Shown here one piece after another: positions 37,600 through 48,346 of a DNA stretch of 64,000 nucleotides. A model generated the notes under the pieces. That model made no database searches. It was not told the DNA's origin and saw only the letters and a list, made by a program, of their open reading frames with translations. The stretch is from Pseudomonadota bacterium (GTDB lineage: Bacteria; Pseudomonadota; Alphaproteobacteria; Micropepsales; Micropepsaceae): positions 1 to 64,000 of the forward strand of contig JAJZGY010000006.1 of the NCBI GenBank assembly GCA_021804785.1. The letters run 5' to 3'. A program made the position numbers and the translations under genes. Positions within the stretch are counted from its first letter, which is position 1. Each line of letters begins with the position of its first letter.

Positions 37600-38208
37600 A
37601 TGCTGCTAACGGAGATCGCCTTCGATTTTTTCTCGGCGATCATGATCGCATCTGCGTTCATGGTAATTGCCGCGCGTAATCCAGTGCATTCGGTACTATT
37701 TCTGATTCTGACATTCTTTAACGCGGCCGCGCTCTTTGTGCTTCTTGGCGCAGAGTTTCTGGCGATGATTCTTTTGATCGTCTACGTGGGCGCTGTGGCG
37801 GTTCTGTTCTTGTTCGTGGTGATGATGCTGGATGTCGACTTTGCCGAATTGAAGCGCGGCGCCCTGCAATATCTACCTTTTGGAACGTTGGTAGGAATTG
37901 TGCTGATCTGCGAGCTGATATTGGTAGGAAGCGTGTGGTTCTTTGCGCCCGGAGCATCGCATGCTCTTGCGCATGCAACTCCCGCAGGATTGACCAATAC
38001 CGAAGCACTTGGGCGGATTCTTTATACGAACTATGTGTACTACTTCCAAACCGCGGGCCTGATTCTGCTGGTTGCAATGATCGGGGCCATTGTTCTGACT
38101 TTGCGCCACAAACCCGATGCGCGACGCCAAAGCATCCCTGTCCAGAATGCGCGTAGCCGAAAGGACGCGGTAACGCTCGTTGAAATCGAGCCAGGTAAGG
38201 GGGCCTGA
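37600..38208 (+). CDS. nuoJ: NADH-quinone oxidoreductase subunit J
   Basis: NuoJ is a membrane-arm subunit. The 202-residue product shows five hydrophobic helices; the conserved [20 protein letters not shown] is followed by [28 protein letters not shown], with the expected tyrosine and glycine positions. The basic C-terminal tail ([10 protein letters not shown] onwards) is cytoplasmic. It sits 33 bases after nuoI, one of the larger gaps in this operon. Confidence 0.96.
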   Translation: MLLTEIAFDFFSAIMIASAFMVIAARNPVHSVLFLILTFFNAAALFVLLGAEFLAMILLIVYVGAVAVLFLFVVMMLDVDFAELKRGALQYLPFGTLVGIVLICELILVGSVWFFAPGASHALAHATPAGLTNTEALGRILYTNYVYYFQTAGLILLVAMIGAIVLTLRHKPDARRQSIPVQNARSRKDAVTLVEIEPGKGA

Positions 38209-38210
38209 AA

Positions 38211-38519
38211 ATGGCAATTGGTTTGTCTGACTATCTTGTGGTTGCCGCCATTCTCTTCACCATTGGGGTGTTTGGCATATTCCTCAACCGCAAGAACATC
38301 ATCGTCATATTGATGTCGATTGAACTGATCCTGCTGGCGGTCAACATCAACTTTGTGGCCTTCTCCGCCTATCTTGGAGATTTGGTAGGCCAGGTTTTTG
38401 CCTTGTTTGTGCTCACCGTGGCCGCGGCTGAGGCCGCCATCGGCCTAGCCATACTCGTCGTCTATTTCCGCAACCGGGGTTCGATCGCGGTGGAAGACGT
38501 GAACCTGATGAAGGGCTGA
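38211..38519 (+). CDS. nuoK: NADH-quinone oxidoreductase subunit K
   Basis: NuoK is a three-helix proton-translocating membrane subunit. The 102-residue product includes [20 protein letters not shown] with the conserved glutamate in helix 2, and [20 protein letters not shown] with the second key glutamate in helix 3. The length is exact for the family. Only two bases separate it from nuoJ and three from nuoL. Confidence 0.97.
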   Translation: MAIGLSDYLVVAAILFTIGVFGIFLNRKNIIVILMSIELILLAVNINFVAFSAYLGDLVGQVFALFVLTVAAAEAAIGLAILVVYFRNRGSIAVEDVNLMKG

Positions 38520-38522
38520 AGC

Positions 38523-40514
38523 ATGTACCTCGCCATTGTCTTTTTGCCCGCCCTTGGTGCGCTGATTGCAGGTCTGGGAGGATGGCTGATCGGCCACCGG
38601 GCCTCCGAGGTGATCACAACGGCATTTCTTTTTGTTGCAGCGGCGTTGTCCTGTTACGTGTTTTATGACGTTGCTTTTTTGCATCATGGCGGCGTTGTGC
38701 ACATCGCCAACTGGATACACTCAGGGAATTTTAACGTCGACTGGACGCTGAGGGTCGATACGCTAACCGCAGTGATGCTGGTCGTAGTTACAGTGGTATC
38801 CAGTCTGGTTCATTTATATTCGTTTGGTTATATGGCGGAAGACCCAGCACGCTGGCGGTTCTTTTCCTATCTATCTCTATTTACCTTTGCGATGCTGGCG
38901 CTGGTAACTAGCAATAACTTCCTGCAGATGTTTTTTGGGTGGGAAGGCGTTGGATTAGCATCGTACCTGCTGATTGGTTTTTGGTACACAAAGCCTGAAG
39001 CCTGTGCGGCAGCCATCAAGGCTTTTGTCGTAAATCGCGTGGGCGACTTTGGTTTCGCGCTCGGTATCTTTGGCGTTTGGTACGTCTTCGGAACCCTTAA
39101 TTTTTCGACCGTGTTTGCCGCAGCGCCCCATATGGCTGGCAAGGCTTTCATGTTCGCCGGTCACAGCGTGGACATCATGACTACGCTTTGTCTGCTGCTA
39201 TTTGTTGGTGCTATGGGCAAGTCTGCTCAGTTCCTTCTCCATGTGTGGCTGCCCGATGCCATGGAGGGTCCGACACCGGTTTCTGCACTCATTCACGCGG
39301 CAACGATGGTTACAGCGGGGGTATTTCTGGTCTGTCGCTGCTCACCCATGTTTGAGCAGGCACCGTTCGCGCTTTCCGTGGTTACGTTTATCGGCGCAAC
39401 TACGGCAATTTTTGCTGCAACAGTCGGGCTATTCCAGAATGACATAAAGAGGGTGATCGCGTATTCGACCTGCTCGCAGCTCGGCTACATGTTTGCTGCT
39501 GCCGGGGTCTCAGCCTACGGCAACGCAATCTTTCACCTCTTTACGCATGCTTTCTTCAAGGCGCTGCTGTTCTTGGCCGCTGGTTCAGTAATCCACGCGG
39601 TTCATCATGAGCAGGACATGCGTAAGATGGGCGGTCTGGCCAAGCGAATTCCCTTTACCTGGATGACCATGCTGATTGGCAATCTTGCACTAACAGGGTT
39701 TGGCATCCCGTTTCTTGGGCTGGGAACATCGGGCTTTTATTCCAAGGACGGAATCATAAACGCCACGTTTGCGGCGACCACACCCATGGCCTCATATGCT
39801 TTCTGGATGACTCTCCTCGCAGCCGGCCTAACGAGCTTCTACTCCTGGCGCCAGTTTCTCATGACCTTCCATGGTCGCTATCGCGGATTGGATCATGACC
39901 ACGGTGGTGACGGTCATACCTCCGATCACTCGGGGCATCACGCTCCTCGGCTGGAAGATATTCATGAGTCACCTCTGACTATGCTAATTCCGCTTGGGGT
40001 ACTGGCGATCGGAGCTGCATTCGCGGGCGGGTATTTCGATTACTCGTTTGTCGGTCAAGGGGCGCAGGCCTTCTGGCAGGGCGCAATAGCCTTCGTGAGT
40101 GGACACGGTGGAACGGTCAGCATGCCTGCCTGGGAAGAGGCCGCGCCGTTTGTGCTGACAGTGATCGGCTTTGCGGTGGCCTGGTTTTATTACATTCTGC
40201 ATCCGGAGCGCCCAGCACAGATGGCAGCCAAGCGCGGCATGCTTTATCTGTTCTTGTACAACAAGTGGTATTTTGACGAACTTTACGACTTTATCTTTGT
40301 GCGCCCGACTTTCTGGCTTGCCCGCACGCTGTGGAAGGTGGGCGACGGCGATATAATCGATGGGATCGGGCCTGACGGTGTTGCTGCGCGAGTGATGGAT
40401 ACCACCCGCGGGGTCGTCAAGATGCAGTCCGGATACGTTTATCACTACGCTTTCGCAATGCTCATCGGTGTCGTCGGGCTGGTGGCGTGGTTTATGGTAG
40501 GGGGCGTGCACTAA
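38523..40514 (+). CDS. nuoL: NADH-quinone oxidoreductase subunit L
   Basis: NuoL is the distal antiporter-like proton pump. The 663-residue product has around sixteen membrane helices. Key elements are [18 protein letters not shown] with the helix-5 glutamate, [28 protein letters not shown] (split over residues 240-268) and [16 protein letters not shown] histidine/aspartate-rich loop (about residues 459-478, DHDHGGDGH then HSGHHAP) precedes the long lateral helix, a common feature of this subunit. The stop overlaps nuoM by one base. Confidence 0.97.
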   Translation: MYLAIVFLPALGALIAGLGGWLIGHRASEVITTAFLFVAAALSCYVFYDVAFLHHGGVVHIANWIHSGNFNVDWTLRVDTLTAVMLVVVTVVSSLVHLYSFGYMAEDPARWRFFSYLSLFTFAMLALVTSNNFLQMFFGWEGVGLASYLLIGFWYTKPEACAAAIKAFVVNRVGDFGFALGIFGVWYVFGTLNFSTVFAAAPHMAGKAFMFAGHSVDIMTTLCLLLFVGAMGKSAQFLLHVWLPDAMEGPTPVSALIHAATMVTAGVFLVCRCSPMFEQAPFALSVVTFIGATTAIFAATVGLFQNDIKRVIAYSTCSQLGYMFAAAGVSAYGNAIFHLFTHAFFKALLFLAAGSVIHAVHHEQDMRKMGGLAKRIPFTWMTMLIGNLALTGFGIPFLGLGTSGFYSKDGIINATFAATTPMASYAFWMTLLAAGLTSFYSWRQFLMTFHGRYRGLDHDHGGDGHTSDHSGHHAPRLEDIHESPLTMLIPLGVLAIGAAFAGGYFDYSFVGQGAQAFWQGAIAFVSGHGGTVSMPAWEEAAPFVLTVIGFAVAWFYYILHPERPAQMAAKRGMLYLFLYNKWYFDELYDFIFVRPTFWLARTLWKVGDGDIIDGIGPDGVAARVMDTTRGVVKMQSGYVYHYAFAMLIGVVGLVAWFMVGGVH

Positions 40515-42049
40515 TGAATTTCCCGATTCTGTCGCTCGTTACCTTTCTCCCGCTGGTTGGCGCGCTTTTAATCCTTGTACAGTCCGGTAAAGGTGAGGCC
40601 GCTGCGCGTAATGCACGATGGATAGCGCTGGTCACAACTCTCGCGGATTTGCTGCTAGCATTTGTCATTCTTGCAAAATTTAACGGACACACGGCGGCAT
40701 TCCAGTTTGTAGAACAGCACAAGTGGTTGGGTGGTGGAATTACCTATCACCTGGGGGTAGATGGCATCTCGGTCTTGTTCCTGGTGCTTACGGCATTCCT
40801 GATGCCGTTTTGCATTCTTGCCAGCTGGGAATCTGTCCAACGCCGTGTCCCGGAGTACATGGTCGCATTTCTACTGCTGGAAACACTGATGATCGGCGTG
40901 TTTTGTGCGCTCGATTTGGTACTATTTTATGTGTTCTTTGAAGGCGGACTCATCCCGATGTTCATCATCATCGGTGTGTGGGGAGGGCCCCGCCGCGTTT
41001 ATGCAAGTTTTAAGTTCTTCCTCTACACTCTACTCGGCAGCGTGCTCATGCTGCTTGCTATTTTGATGATGTATTTCACCGCCCACACGACTGACATCGT
41101 CACACTTCTTCACACACATTTTTCGCCCACTATGCAGACTTGGCTTTGGTTTGCATTTTTTGCCAGCTTTGCGGTCAAGATGCCTATGTGGCCGGTGCAT
41201 ACGTGGTTACCTGACGCGCACGTAGAAGCACCAACGGCAGGATCGGTAATCCTGGCTGGGGTATTGCTGAAGATGGGGGGCTATGGTTTTTTACGATTTT
41301 CCTTGCCAATGTTTGCGAGTGCCAGTGTGGCCTACGCGCCGCTAATTTTTGTGCTTTCCATCGTGGCGATTATTTACACATCCTTGGTGGCCTTGGCCCA
41401 GACCGATGTGAAAAAGCTGGTGGCCTATTCCTCCGTTGCGCACATGGGCTTTGTGACAATGGGAATTTTTACGCTGACGCAGCAGGGCCTCGACGGAGGC
41501 ATTTTTCAGATGCTGAGCCATGGCATTGTGTCGGGTGCACTGTTTTTGAGCGTAGGGGTTATCTACGATCGGATGCATACGCGTGAAATTTCTGCGTATG
41601 GAGGGCTGGTGCAGCGAATGCCAATCTATGCGGCGTGCATGATGGTCTTTACGCTCGCGAATGTGGGTCTTCCAGGAACTTCCGGGTTTGTCGGTGAATT
41701 TTTGACGATGCTGGGTGCGTTTGCAACCAATACGTGGATAGCGATTTTTGCGGCAACGGGCGTTATCCTCTCCGCAGCGTACATGCTTTATCTTTATCGG
41801 CGCGTGGTTCTGGGAGCGCTCGTCAAGCCCGCGCTAGCAACAATAAAGGACCTCTCGTTGCGCGAGGTGGCTATTCTGGCGCCTCTTGTGATTTTGATTA
41901 TAGCTTTTGGAGTTTATCCAAAGCCCATTCTCGATGTGACGAGCGTTTCGGTGGCTAACCTTATTCAGGAGCAGAAAATGGCGCTCGCCTATGATCGCCA
42001 CGAGGCCTATGCGGCGATCAGGCCAATTTCCAAGGGGGTGGTAAGGTGA
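40514..42049 (+). CDS. nuoM: NADH-quinone oxidoreductase subunit M
   Basis: NuoM is the second antiporter-like subunit. The 511-residue product shows [39 protein letters not shown] with the helix-5 glutamate, [20 protein letters not shown] and [15 protein letters not shown]. The ATG at 40514 overlaps the nuoL stop (TAATG); an earlier in-frame GTG-type start lies within nuoL. It overlaps nuoN by four bases. Confidence 0.97.
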   Translation: MNFPILSLVTFLPLVGALLILVQSGKGEAAARNARWIALVTTLADLLLAFVILAKFNGHTAAFQFVEQHKWLGGGITYHLGVDGISVLFLVLTAFLMPFCILASWESVQRRVPEYMVAFLLLETLMIGVFCALDLVLFYVFFEGGLIPMFIIIGVWGGPRRVYASFKFFLYTLLGSVLMLLAILMMYFTAHTTDIVTLLHTHFSPTMQTWLWFAFFASFAVKMPMWPVHTWLPDAHVEAPTAGSVILAGVLLKMGGYGFLRFSLPMFASASVAYAPLIFVLSIVAIIYTSLVALAQTDVKKLVAYSSVAHMGFVTMGIFTLTQQGLDGGIFQMLSHGIVSGALFLSVGVIYDRMHTREISAYGGLVQRMPIYAACMMVFTLANVGLPGTSGFVGEFLTMLGAFATNTWIAIFAATGVILSAAYMLYLYRRVVLGALVKPALATIKDLSLREVAILAPLVILIIAFGVYPKPILDVTSVSVANLIQEQKMALAYDRHEAYAAIRPISKGVVR

Positions 42050-43485
42050 ACGCGATCAGTACAGATCTTATTATACTGCTCCCAGAGCTTATTGTTGCCT
42101 GCAGCGCTTTGCTCCTGCTGCTTGTTGGTGCTCTCATGGGCGAACGCATGGCCGGCCTTATTTCTTGGGCTGGCGTGGTGGTACTAGCGGCCTCCGCCTA
42201 TTTCGTGGCGACAGGTAGCGCTTCAGCGGTGGCATTCCATGGCGCTTTTGTTGTGGATGGCTTTTCTCAATTCGCCAAGCAGCTCATTCTTCTGGGGTCC
42301 GCGCTGACACTTCTCATGTCACGCGGATTTATGAGCGATGCGAAGCTCATGCGCTTCGAATTTCCAGTTCTCGTCCTGCTGTCGACGTGTGGCATGATGT
42401 TGATGGTTTCGTCGGCAAGTTTCATATCGCTCTATATGGGGCTCGAACTGCAAAGTCTGTGCCTGTATGTTTTGGCGTCGTTCAACCGCGACAACCTGCG
42501 CTCTAGTGAAGCCGGAATGAAATATTTCGTTCTGGGGGCCCTTTCGTCGGGGATGATGCTGTATGGTATCACCTGGATTTACGGGTTCACCGGATCAACG
42601 GAATTTTCTACCATCGCACATGTGGTGCAGGGTGGTACGGTGTCGGTGGGGCTCATCGTTGGCATCGTATTCCTGATCGCTGGTCTGGCGTTCAAGGTTT
42701 CCGCAGTTCCCTTTCACATGTGGACACCAGACGTCTATGAGGGGGCGCCGACCCCAGTCACGGGCTTTCTGGCGATGGCACCGAAAGTTGCTGCGATGGC
42801 ACTTTTTCTGCGTGCCATGGTGGTGCCATTCCCCCACATCCAGTCACAGTGGCAGCAGGTGATTATTTTCATCTCTGCCGCTTCGATGCTTTTGGGCAGC
42901 TTTGCGGCCATCGGTCAGAGCAATATCAAGCGCCTGATGGCGTACAGCTCGATTGGACACATGGGTTACGCACTGCTCGGTCTGGTTGCTGGCTCCGTGG
43001 TCGGTTTCAAAGGCGTGCTGATATATCTGACAATCTATTTGATCTCGAACTCGGGCGTTTTCGTCGTCATTATGGCGATGAAGCGTGATGGCAAGCAGTT
43101 GGAAAACATTTCTGATCTAGCGGGCTTGTCGCGGACCCAACCACGTCTTGCTTTTGCGTTCGCAGCCCTCATGATTTCTCTCGCGGGTATACCTCCTCTT
43201 GCCGGATTTTGGGCCAAGTTCTACGTGTTCTTGGCGGTGATCGAGGCGGGACAATACTGGCTTGCGGTGTTGGGCGTGCTGACGAGCGTCGTCGGCGCAT
43301 ACTATTATTGGCGTATCGTCAAGGTGATGTATTTTGACGAACCGGCTCAGCCATTCGATGGCAAGCTCGGCCTGGTAAATGGTTTGATCCTGACTGGCGT
43401 TGCAGCCTTTACTCTGCTCTTTGTCGTCTTTGGCGGCCCCCTTATCGCCTCCGCAGGGGCGGCTGCGGCCACATTGGTACCGTGA
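42046..43485 (+). CDS. nuoN: NADH-quinone oxidoreductase subunit N
   Basis: NuoN is the third antiporter-like subunit and ends the complex I genes. The 479-residue product contains [52 protein letters not shown] and [19 protein letters not shown]. The start is GTG at 42046 overlapping the nuoM stop (GTGA). Its own stop overlaps the GTG of the biotin ligase gene by four bases, tying that gene to the operon. Confidence 0.97.
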   Translation: MNAISTDLIILLPELIVACSALLLLLVGALMGERMAGLISWAGVVVLAASAYFVATGSASAVAFHGAFVVDGFSQFAKQLILLGSALTLLMSRGFMSDAKLMRFEFPVLVLLSTCGMMLMVSSASFISLYMGLELQSLCLYVLASFNRDNLRSSEAGMKYFVLGALSSGMMLYGITWIYGFTGSTEFSTIAHVVQGGTVSVGLIVGIVFLIAGLAFKVSAVPFHMWTPDVYEGAPTPVTGFLAMAPKVAAMALFLRAMVVPFPHIQSQWQQVIIFISAASMLLGSFAAIGQSNIKRLMAYSSIGHMGYALLGLVAGSVVGFKGVLIYLTIYLISNSGVFVVIMAMKRDGKQLENISDLAGLSRTQPRLAFAFAALMISLAGIPPLAGFWAKFYVFLAVIEAGQYWLAVLGVLTSVVGAYYYWRIVKVMYFDEPAQPFDGKLGLVNGLILTGVAAFTLLFVVFGGPLIASAGAAAATLVP

Positions 43486-44216
43486 GCGCTGCCTGGCCGC
43501 CGGGTTATGGTCGAATAGAGTTCGAGGAATTGGATTCGACCAATGAAGAGGCACGACGCAGGGCGAAGGATGCTCCATGCGTTCCGCTGTGGATTAGAGC
43601 TGATCGGCAGAGCCTGGGAAGAGGTCGCCGCGGACGCAGCTGGTCGAGCGGTAGTGGTAATCTGGCGGCTACGTTGCTGATGCGCCCGCAATGCAGCGTA
43701 GCCCAGTGCGCGCAGTTGTCTTTTGTGACCGCCATTGCTGCCGCTCACGCAGTTCGCGTGTTCACCACTGGAGTTGAGGTTAAATGGCCCAACGACATTC
43801 TGGTTCGATCGCGGAAAATCTCGGGGATTCTTCTGGAGACGGCGGGAAGGAGCGTGCCCGAGTACCTTGCAATCGGCGTAGGTATCAATCTGGCTACCCA
43901 TCCGACCGAAAGCTTGTTTCCGGCCACTAGCTTGGCCGCGCTTGGCGCGACTGTCCCGTCTGCACAGGAAATGCTGACTGAACTCGCAGCCAACTTCGCA
44001 AAATGGTATGAGCTATGGCGTCATGAGGGTTTTGGACCCATCCGCGCAGAATGGCTGGCACAGGCAGCGAGGTTGGGGGAGCCGATCCGCGCCCGACTGG
44101 CCGAGTCCGAGGTGTGCGGTGTATTCGATGGTATCGACGAAAGCGGTGCGTTGTTATTGCGGCAAGAACAACACACTATCACCATAGCAGCCGCAGACGT
44201 GTACTTCGGGAGCTGA
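43482..44216 (+). CDS. birA: Biotin--[acetyl-CoA-carboxylase] ligase, no DNA-binding domain
   Basis: This 244-residue enzyme attaches biotin to carboxylase carrier proteins. The catalytic domain is visible from [13 protein letters not shown], the biotinyl-AMP loop GRGRRGRSW (residues 46-54), VKWPNDILV and [10 protein letters not shown]-like sequence at about 128-138; a short C-terminal SH3-like part follows. There is no N-terminal helix-turn-helix, so it should not repress transcription as E. coli BirA does. The GTG start at 43482 overlaps nuoN. Confidence 0.95.
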   Translation: MSAAWPPGYGRIEFEELDSTNEEARRRAKDAPCVPLWIRADRQSLGRGRRGRSWSSGSGNLAATLLMRPQCSVAQCAQLSFVTAIAAAHAVRVFTTGVEVKWPNDILVRSRKISGILLETAGRSVPEYLAIGVGINLATHPTESLFPATSLAALGATVPSAQEMLTELAANFAKWYELWRHEGFGPIRAEWLAQAARLGEPIRARLAESEVCGVFDGIDESGALLLRQEQHTITIAAADVYFGS

Positions 44217-44217
44217 G

Positions 44218-45009
44218 ATGCTACTCGCAATCGATGCCGGAAACACAAATATTGTATTTGCCGTGCATGACGGTTTTGGGATTCGTGCCGAGTGGCGTGC
44301 GATGACTAAAACTGCACGGACAGCAGACGAATATGCGGTTATCTTGCGTCAGTTGTTCGAAACCGAGAAGCTGAGTTTTCAAGATATTGATGCCGCGATT
44401 ATTGCGACGGTTGTTCCCGCAATTCTCTTCGACCTGCGCCAGTTATGCCGTCATTATCTTAAGTGTGAGCCGCTCGTTGTAGGAGATCCCGAAGTCGATC
44501 TGGGCATAAGTGTCAGAATCGATCGACCGGAAGCGGTCGGCGCAGACCGTCTGGTTAATGCTGTTGCGGCACATGAGCGTTATCCCGGAGCGCTAATAGT
44601 GGTCGATTTTGGGACAGCGACCACCTTCGATGTCATCAGCGAAAATGGCGATTATCAGGGAGGCGTTATCGCGCCCGGAGTCAATCTATCTGCTGAAGCC
44701 TTGCACCAGGCCGCAGCCATGCTGCCGCGAGTGGCAATTCAAAGAACCCAGTCGGTTATTGGAAAGGATACAGTACCGGCAATGCAATCTGGACTTTACT
44801 GGGGTTATGTGGGCCTGATTGAAGGCTTAATTGGGCGTATCAAGGCGGAATATGGAAAGGCTATGACGGTCATTGGGACTGGTGGTCTGGCCAATCTTTT
44901 TCACAAGCAAACCTCAGTTATTGACCATCTTGATCCAGACCTGACGATCCGCGGCCTGATCCTCATTTATGACCGGAATGCGGGCAAGCGCGAGCGGTCT
45001 GCCCCTTGA
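44218..45009 (+). CDS. coaX: Type III pantothenate kinase
   Basis: CoaX phosphorylates pantothenate, the first step of coenzyme A synthesis. The 263-residue product has the ASKHA-fold phosphate loop LAIDAGNTN (residues 3-11), the pantothenate-site stretch [12 protein letters not shown], the catalytic [11 protein letters not shown] and the later GGVIAPG and IGTGGLA motifs. It starts one base after the biotin ligase gene ends, and its stop overlaps the TTG of the RNase J gene. Confidence 0.96.
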   Translation: MLLAIDAGNTNIVFAVHDGFGIRAEWRAMTKTARTADEYAVILRQLFETEKLSFQDIDAAIIATVVPAILFDLRQLCRHYLKCEPLVVGDPEVDLGISVRIDRPEAVGADRLVNAVAAHERYPGALIVVDFGTATTFDVISENGDYQGGVIAPGVNLSAEALHQAAAMLPRVAIQRTQSVIGKDTVPAMQSGLYWGYVGLIEGLIGRIKAEYGKAMTVIGTGGLANLFHKQTSVIDHLDPDLTIRGLILIYDRNAGKRERSAP

Positions 45010-46661
45010 TAAATCCTAACGACGAAGAGCTGGTTTTTCTGCCACTCGGTGGGGCGGGCGAAATCGGCATGAATTTCAACGTCTATGGTTTTGGCTCTGA
45101 CATTGAGAAAAAGTGGGTGGTGGTTGACTGCGGTGTTGTCTTCGGGCGGGAGGGGCAGACACCGGGCGTAGACCTTATAATGCCGGATATTTCTTATCTG
45201 GCCGAGCTGCGCAAGGATGTTTTGGGACTAGTTCTTACCCATGCACATGAGGACCACATCGGGGCAATTCCGTATTTGTGGCCAATGCTGCGCTGTCCTG
45301 TTTACGCGACTGCCTTCACTGCGGAACTTGTGCGTAACAAGTTGGCAGATGCCGGTCTTGAAAAGCAGTGCCCAATCCAGATCGTGCCGCTGGGAGGGCA
45401 CATCGATATGGGTCCTTTTGCCATCGACTTTATCTCTATTACACACTCAATCCCTGAGCCCAACGCGCTGGCTATAACAACACCGTTGGGTACAGTCGTC
45501 CACACTGGTGACTGGAAGCTCGATCCTGAACCATTGGTAGGTGAGCTGACGGATGCAACCCGTCTGCGTCAGCTTGGTGATGGAGGCGTACTAGCGTTAG
45601 TTTGTGACTCAACCAATGCTCTTGCGCAGGGGCATTCAGGTTCTGAGGCGAAAGTCCGCCGTTCCATTGATGAACTGATCCTGGGATTGGATGGCCGCGT
45701 CGCGGTGACTGCTTTTGCGTCTAACGTTGCACGGTTAGACACCATAGCAAAAGCCGCTAGCGCTTCGGGTCGCGAGATCTGTCTGGTCGGCCGTTCGATG
45801 CATCGGATCATAGCCGCCGCAAGAGCAAGCGGTTATCTCAAAGATTTTCCTGCCGTAATTAGTGAAGACGATGCTGCCCAATTGCCTGCACGGCATATTC
45901 TGTACCTTGTTACTGGAAGTCAGGGAGAACCACGCGCAGCCCTGTCACGGATCGCTCAGGGCCAGCATCCGACTGTATCGCTTGGTCCCGGAGATACGGT
46001 CATATTCTCGTCGCGCATCATTCCGGGAAATGAGTTGGCAATATTTGCGCTGCATAACCAGCTCGCCGCGCTGGGCGTGGAAATTCTTACCGAGCAGGAC
46101 CATTTTGTTCATGTCTCAGGGCACCCGTACCGGGATGAGTTGTCCGAAATGTACCGCTGGGTCCGCCCTAGGATCTCGGTTCCGGTTCACGGCGAGCTGC
46201 GCCACATGGCCGAGCATGCCAGACTGGCGCGTGCCCTTCAGGTACCGGAAGCCGTAGTGCTGGCCAACGGACAAATGCTGAGGCTGGCACCGGGAAAGGC
46301 CGAGATCATCGACGAGGTACCGTCAGGAAGGCTCTGTCTCGATGGTCGGGTGCTTGTTCGGGAGGGGGAGGGGATGGCCCGGCAGCGTCGGGCCATGTCG
46401 TTTGCCGGGTTAATTGCAGTCACGCTCGTTCTTGACGCTAAGGGAAAGGTACGTGCCGAGCCGGCAATTTTTCTTGAAGGCATCCCAGATGAGGTGCGAG
46501 GACCTGTCCGTGCTGCGGTTCAGGAAACCTTGAGACGTCATAACCCCAAGAAGGCCGATGAGCAGGCGCTGGGCGAGGCTGTCAGGCGTTCGGCGAGAAA
46601 GGCAGCGCAAAGCGTTTGGGACAAGAAGCCGGTTACCCGGGTGGAGGTAGTTTGGGTTTGA
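45006..46661 (+). CDS. rnj: Ribonuclease J
   Basis: RNase J is a metallo-beta-lactamase/beta-CASP nuclease acting in RNA maturation and decay. The 551-residue product has [13 protein letters not shown] (zinc ligands about 79-84), the HTGDWKLD and CDSTNA motifs, the beta-CASP part with SRIIPGNE and SGHPYRDE, and PVHGE. The start is TTG at 45006, overlapping the coaX stop; the next in-frame ATG would remove the first conserved strand, so TTG is required. It continues the operon begun by nuoA. Confidence 0.95.
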   Translation: MINPNDEELVFLPLGGAGEIGMNFNVYGFGSDIEKKWVVVDCGVVFGREGQTPGVDLIMPDISYLAELRKDVLGLVLTHAHEDHIGAIPYLWPMLRCPVYATAFTAELVRNKLADAGLEKQCPIQIVPLGGHIDMGPFAIDFISITHSIPEPNALAITTPLGTVVHTGDWKLDPEPLVGELTDATRLRQLGDGGVLALVCDSTNALAQGHSGSEAKVRRSIDELILGLDGRVAVTAFASNVARLDTIAKAASASGREICLVGRSMHRIIAAARASGYLKDFPAVISEDDAAQLPARHILYLVTGSQGEPRAALSRIAQGQHPTVSLGPGDTVIFSSRIIPGNELAIFALHNQLAALGVEILTEQDHFVHVSGHPYRDELSEMYRWVRPRISVPVHGELRHMAEHARLARALQVPEAVVLANGQMLRLAPGKAEIIDEVPSGRLCLDGRVLVREGEGMARQRRAMSFAGLIAVTLVLDAKGKVRAEPAIFLEGIPDEVRGPVRAAVQETLRRHNPKKADEQALGEAVRRSARKAAQSVWDKKPVTRVEVVWV

Positions 46662-46722
46662 AGCCGCTTGTCGGACTTGATCGAGGGCATTAGATAGATA
46701 AGCCTTTTCTGGGAGCAAGAGG

Positions 46723-47127
46723 ATGATAGGTCGCCTCAATCATGTCGCCATTGCGACTCGCGATATTGCCAGTGCAGCGGCCGTATATCGTCAGACATTA
46801 GGCGCACAGGTGAGTGATCCTGTCCCCCAGCCTGATCATGGTGTCACCACGGTCTTCGTAGACCTCCCGAACACTAAAATCGAATTGCTAGAACCTCTGG
46901 GTGCGAATTCCCCTATTGCAAAGTTTCTTGAGAAGAACCCCAGCGGAGGGGTTCATCATGTTTGCTACGAGGTCGATGACATCCACGCGGCAGTTGCCCA
47001 AATGAAGGCCAAGGGCGCGACGATCACGGGAAGCGGTGAGCCAAAAATCGGCGCTCATGGCAAACCCGTAGTGTTCCTCCATCCGAAGGACTTTGTCGGT
47101 ACCCTGATAGAACTGGAACAGCGTTGA
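46723..47127 (+). CDS. mce: Methylmalonyl-CoA epimerase
   Basis: This 134-residue glyoxalase-fold enzyme interconverts (R)- and (S)-methylmalonyl-CoA in propionyl-CoA metabolism. It shows GRLNHVAIATRDI (metal-binding His), VFVDLPNTKIELLEPLG, GGVHHVCYEVDDI and the terminal GTLIELEQ with the catalytic glutamate. Size and motifs match the family. It overlaps the DUF1467 gene by one base. No mutase or propionyl-CoA carboxylase genes are in the window. Confidence 0.95.
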   Translation: MIGRLNHVAIATRDIASAAAVYRQTLGAQVSDPVPQPDHGVTTVFVDLPNTKIELLEPLGANSPIAKFLEKNPSGGVHHVCYEVDDIHAAVAQMKAKGATITGSGEPKIGAHGKPVVFLHPKDFVGTLIELEQR

Positions 47128-47414
47128 TGGTCACAGGTGCGGTGCTCATGCACTATGCTGATCGTGCGGCCTGGTGGGCGATGATCTTTGGCGTCTATGC
47201 CATTGTCTGGTTTTTGGCATTTCTAATGCTGCTGCCGATTGGACTTCCATATGAGGAGGATCTTTCCGGACAGGTTGAGTCAGGGGCCGCGCCTTCTACC
47301 CCGCCAGTACCGAGATTGAGTATGCGGGCCAAAATAGCGTGGTCCACGGCTGCAGCTACCGTAGTCTGGCTGATATGTGGCGGGCTCGTCCTCGCCGGCG
47401 TGATCCGGATCTAG
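47127..47414 (+). CDS. DUF1467 family membrane protein
   Basis: The 95-residue product has two predicted membrane helices (about residues 13-38 and 66-90), the first ending with LLPIGLPYEED, a form typical of DUF1467. The family is small, alphaproteobacterial, of unknown function and often found between the epimerase and proS. The ATG at 47127 overlaps the epimerase stop; a TTG three bases earlier is less likely. Confidence 0.85.
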   Translation: MVTGAVLMHYADRAAWWAMIFGVYAIVWFLAFLMLLPIGLPYEEDLSGQVESGAAPSTPPVPRLSMRAKIAWSTAAATVVWLICGGLVLAGVIRI

Positions 47415-47469
47415 CGGTCAGGCGGGGAATTTGCAGGACGCTGTAAATTCTGTTTCCGGGGTCACAAGA

Positions 47470-47488
47470 GGGCCGGACCACCCGGCCC
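47470..47488 (+). terminator. Hairpin after the DUF1467 gene
   Basis: GGGCCGG (47470-47476) pairs with CCGGCCC (47482-47488) around ACCAC. It lies about 55 bases after the stop and could end the long nuo-rnj-mce transcript; there is no T-run. A second hairpin GGGGTC/GACCCC lies at 47571-47585, just upstream of the next gene. Confidence 0.5.
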
Positions 47489-47611
47489 CCTGCGAATAGC
47501 TCTCCCCGAACTTGGCCGCTCTTACTTACTATTTGTTATCCAAGCGCGCTCATAATCTTGAAACGTTAGCGGGGTCCTCGACCCCTGTCACGCAATATTA
47601 GCGCCGCTACC

Positions 47612-48058
47612 ATGAAAAACTTGCAGCTATTGGCAGGACGCCGCGGTGGGTATCTGGCTCCACTGCTTTTGTTGACAGTACTTTTTGCCCTCTTGCCCCT
47701 GGCCTTGGCGGGTGCGGCGGCCTATGGGGCGGAGCTTAACTCGGTTTCTGAGCAGCATCTGCTTAGGGGGCCGCGCCCGGGTCGATGCTACGGCCTTGAG
47801 AACCAAGGTGACTACGCCGGCGGTACGAACGCATATGGTAAGCGGGTCGCGCCCGCAGAGGGTCCCTATGGCGCCCCCCCGGTTCAAATTCCCGGACAAA
47901 TGATCTTGGCACACACAGCGGAAGGTTATATTCCCGTTAGAATCTGGGGACTCGACCGGGGGCTTGCAGCGTCTAACGCCTGTGCCCGCCTGCGCGCCAA
48001 AGAAAGAATGCGGGCCGTGCGGGGTCGGGGGGCAGGGGGCAGGCCGCTGGGGCGCTAG
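47612..48058 (+). CDS. Hypothetical exported protein
   Basis: The 148-residue product has a basic start and a long hydrophobic segment (about 15-38, APLLLLTVLFALLPLALAGA) that reads as a signal peptide or anchor. The remainder is glycine/proline rich with two cysteines (near residues 59 and 123) and an arginine-rich end. I recognise no domain. It is the first of four genes inserted between DUF1467 and proS. The long antisense frame across it is not favoured. Confidence 0.55.
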   Translation: MKNLQLLAGRRGGYLAPLLLLTVLFALLPLALAGAAAYGAELNSVSEQHLLRGPRPGRCYGLENQGDYAGGTNAYGKRVAPAEGPYGAPPVQIPGQMILAHTAEGYIPVRIWGLDRGLAASNACARLRAKERMRAVRGRGAGGRPLGR

Positions 48059-48109
48059 AATTTTGCGCCGCCTCAAAATCCGCGTCCAAATGTCATGCTT
48101 CAGTGGGGC

Positions 48110-48301
48110 ATGATTACGAATCAGGAAGACATCGCCGCCATTGCACGCTGGGCCGTCGTCACCTTCGGCAGTGAGGCAAGCTCTATCATTCGCCGACGCG
48201 CCGCCGAGAATCTTTTGGCGGACGAACGCGAAGCCGCGGCCCTGTGGTGTCAGGTTGCTGACGTCACAGACCTTTATCTTGGTCAGGCAAGCGTGCACTG
48301 A
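48110..48301 (+). CDS. Small helical protein of unknown function
   Basis: The 63-residue product begins MITNQEDIAAIARWAVVTFG and continues RRRAAENLLADEREAAALWCQVADVT, a two-helix pattern like small alphaproteobacterial proteins of the DUF6961 kind, where residues resembling ARAIV...A..RA..L...GD.EGA..W..I recur. That relation is a visual impression only. The ATG at 48110 follows a GTGGGG; an in-frame ATG at 48095 is also possible. Confidence 0.6.
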   Translation: MITNQEDIAAIARWAVVTFGSEASSIIRRRAAENLLADEREAAALWCQVADVTDLYLGQASVH

Positions 48302-48346
48302 CGAAACTCTCATGCCATGGTGTGACGTCCCCCACTGGTTTGCCTC

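Noticed and set aside
38523-40514. Histidine-rich loop in NuoL as a possible metal site
   Set aside because: Similar His-rich loops occur at this place in many NuoL proteins, so I treat it as ordinary variation.
47627-48313. 228-codon minus-strand frame over the small exported protein and helical protein genes
   Set aside because: No signal or motif is seen, whereas the plus strand has a signal peptide and tandem same-direction genes.
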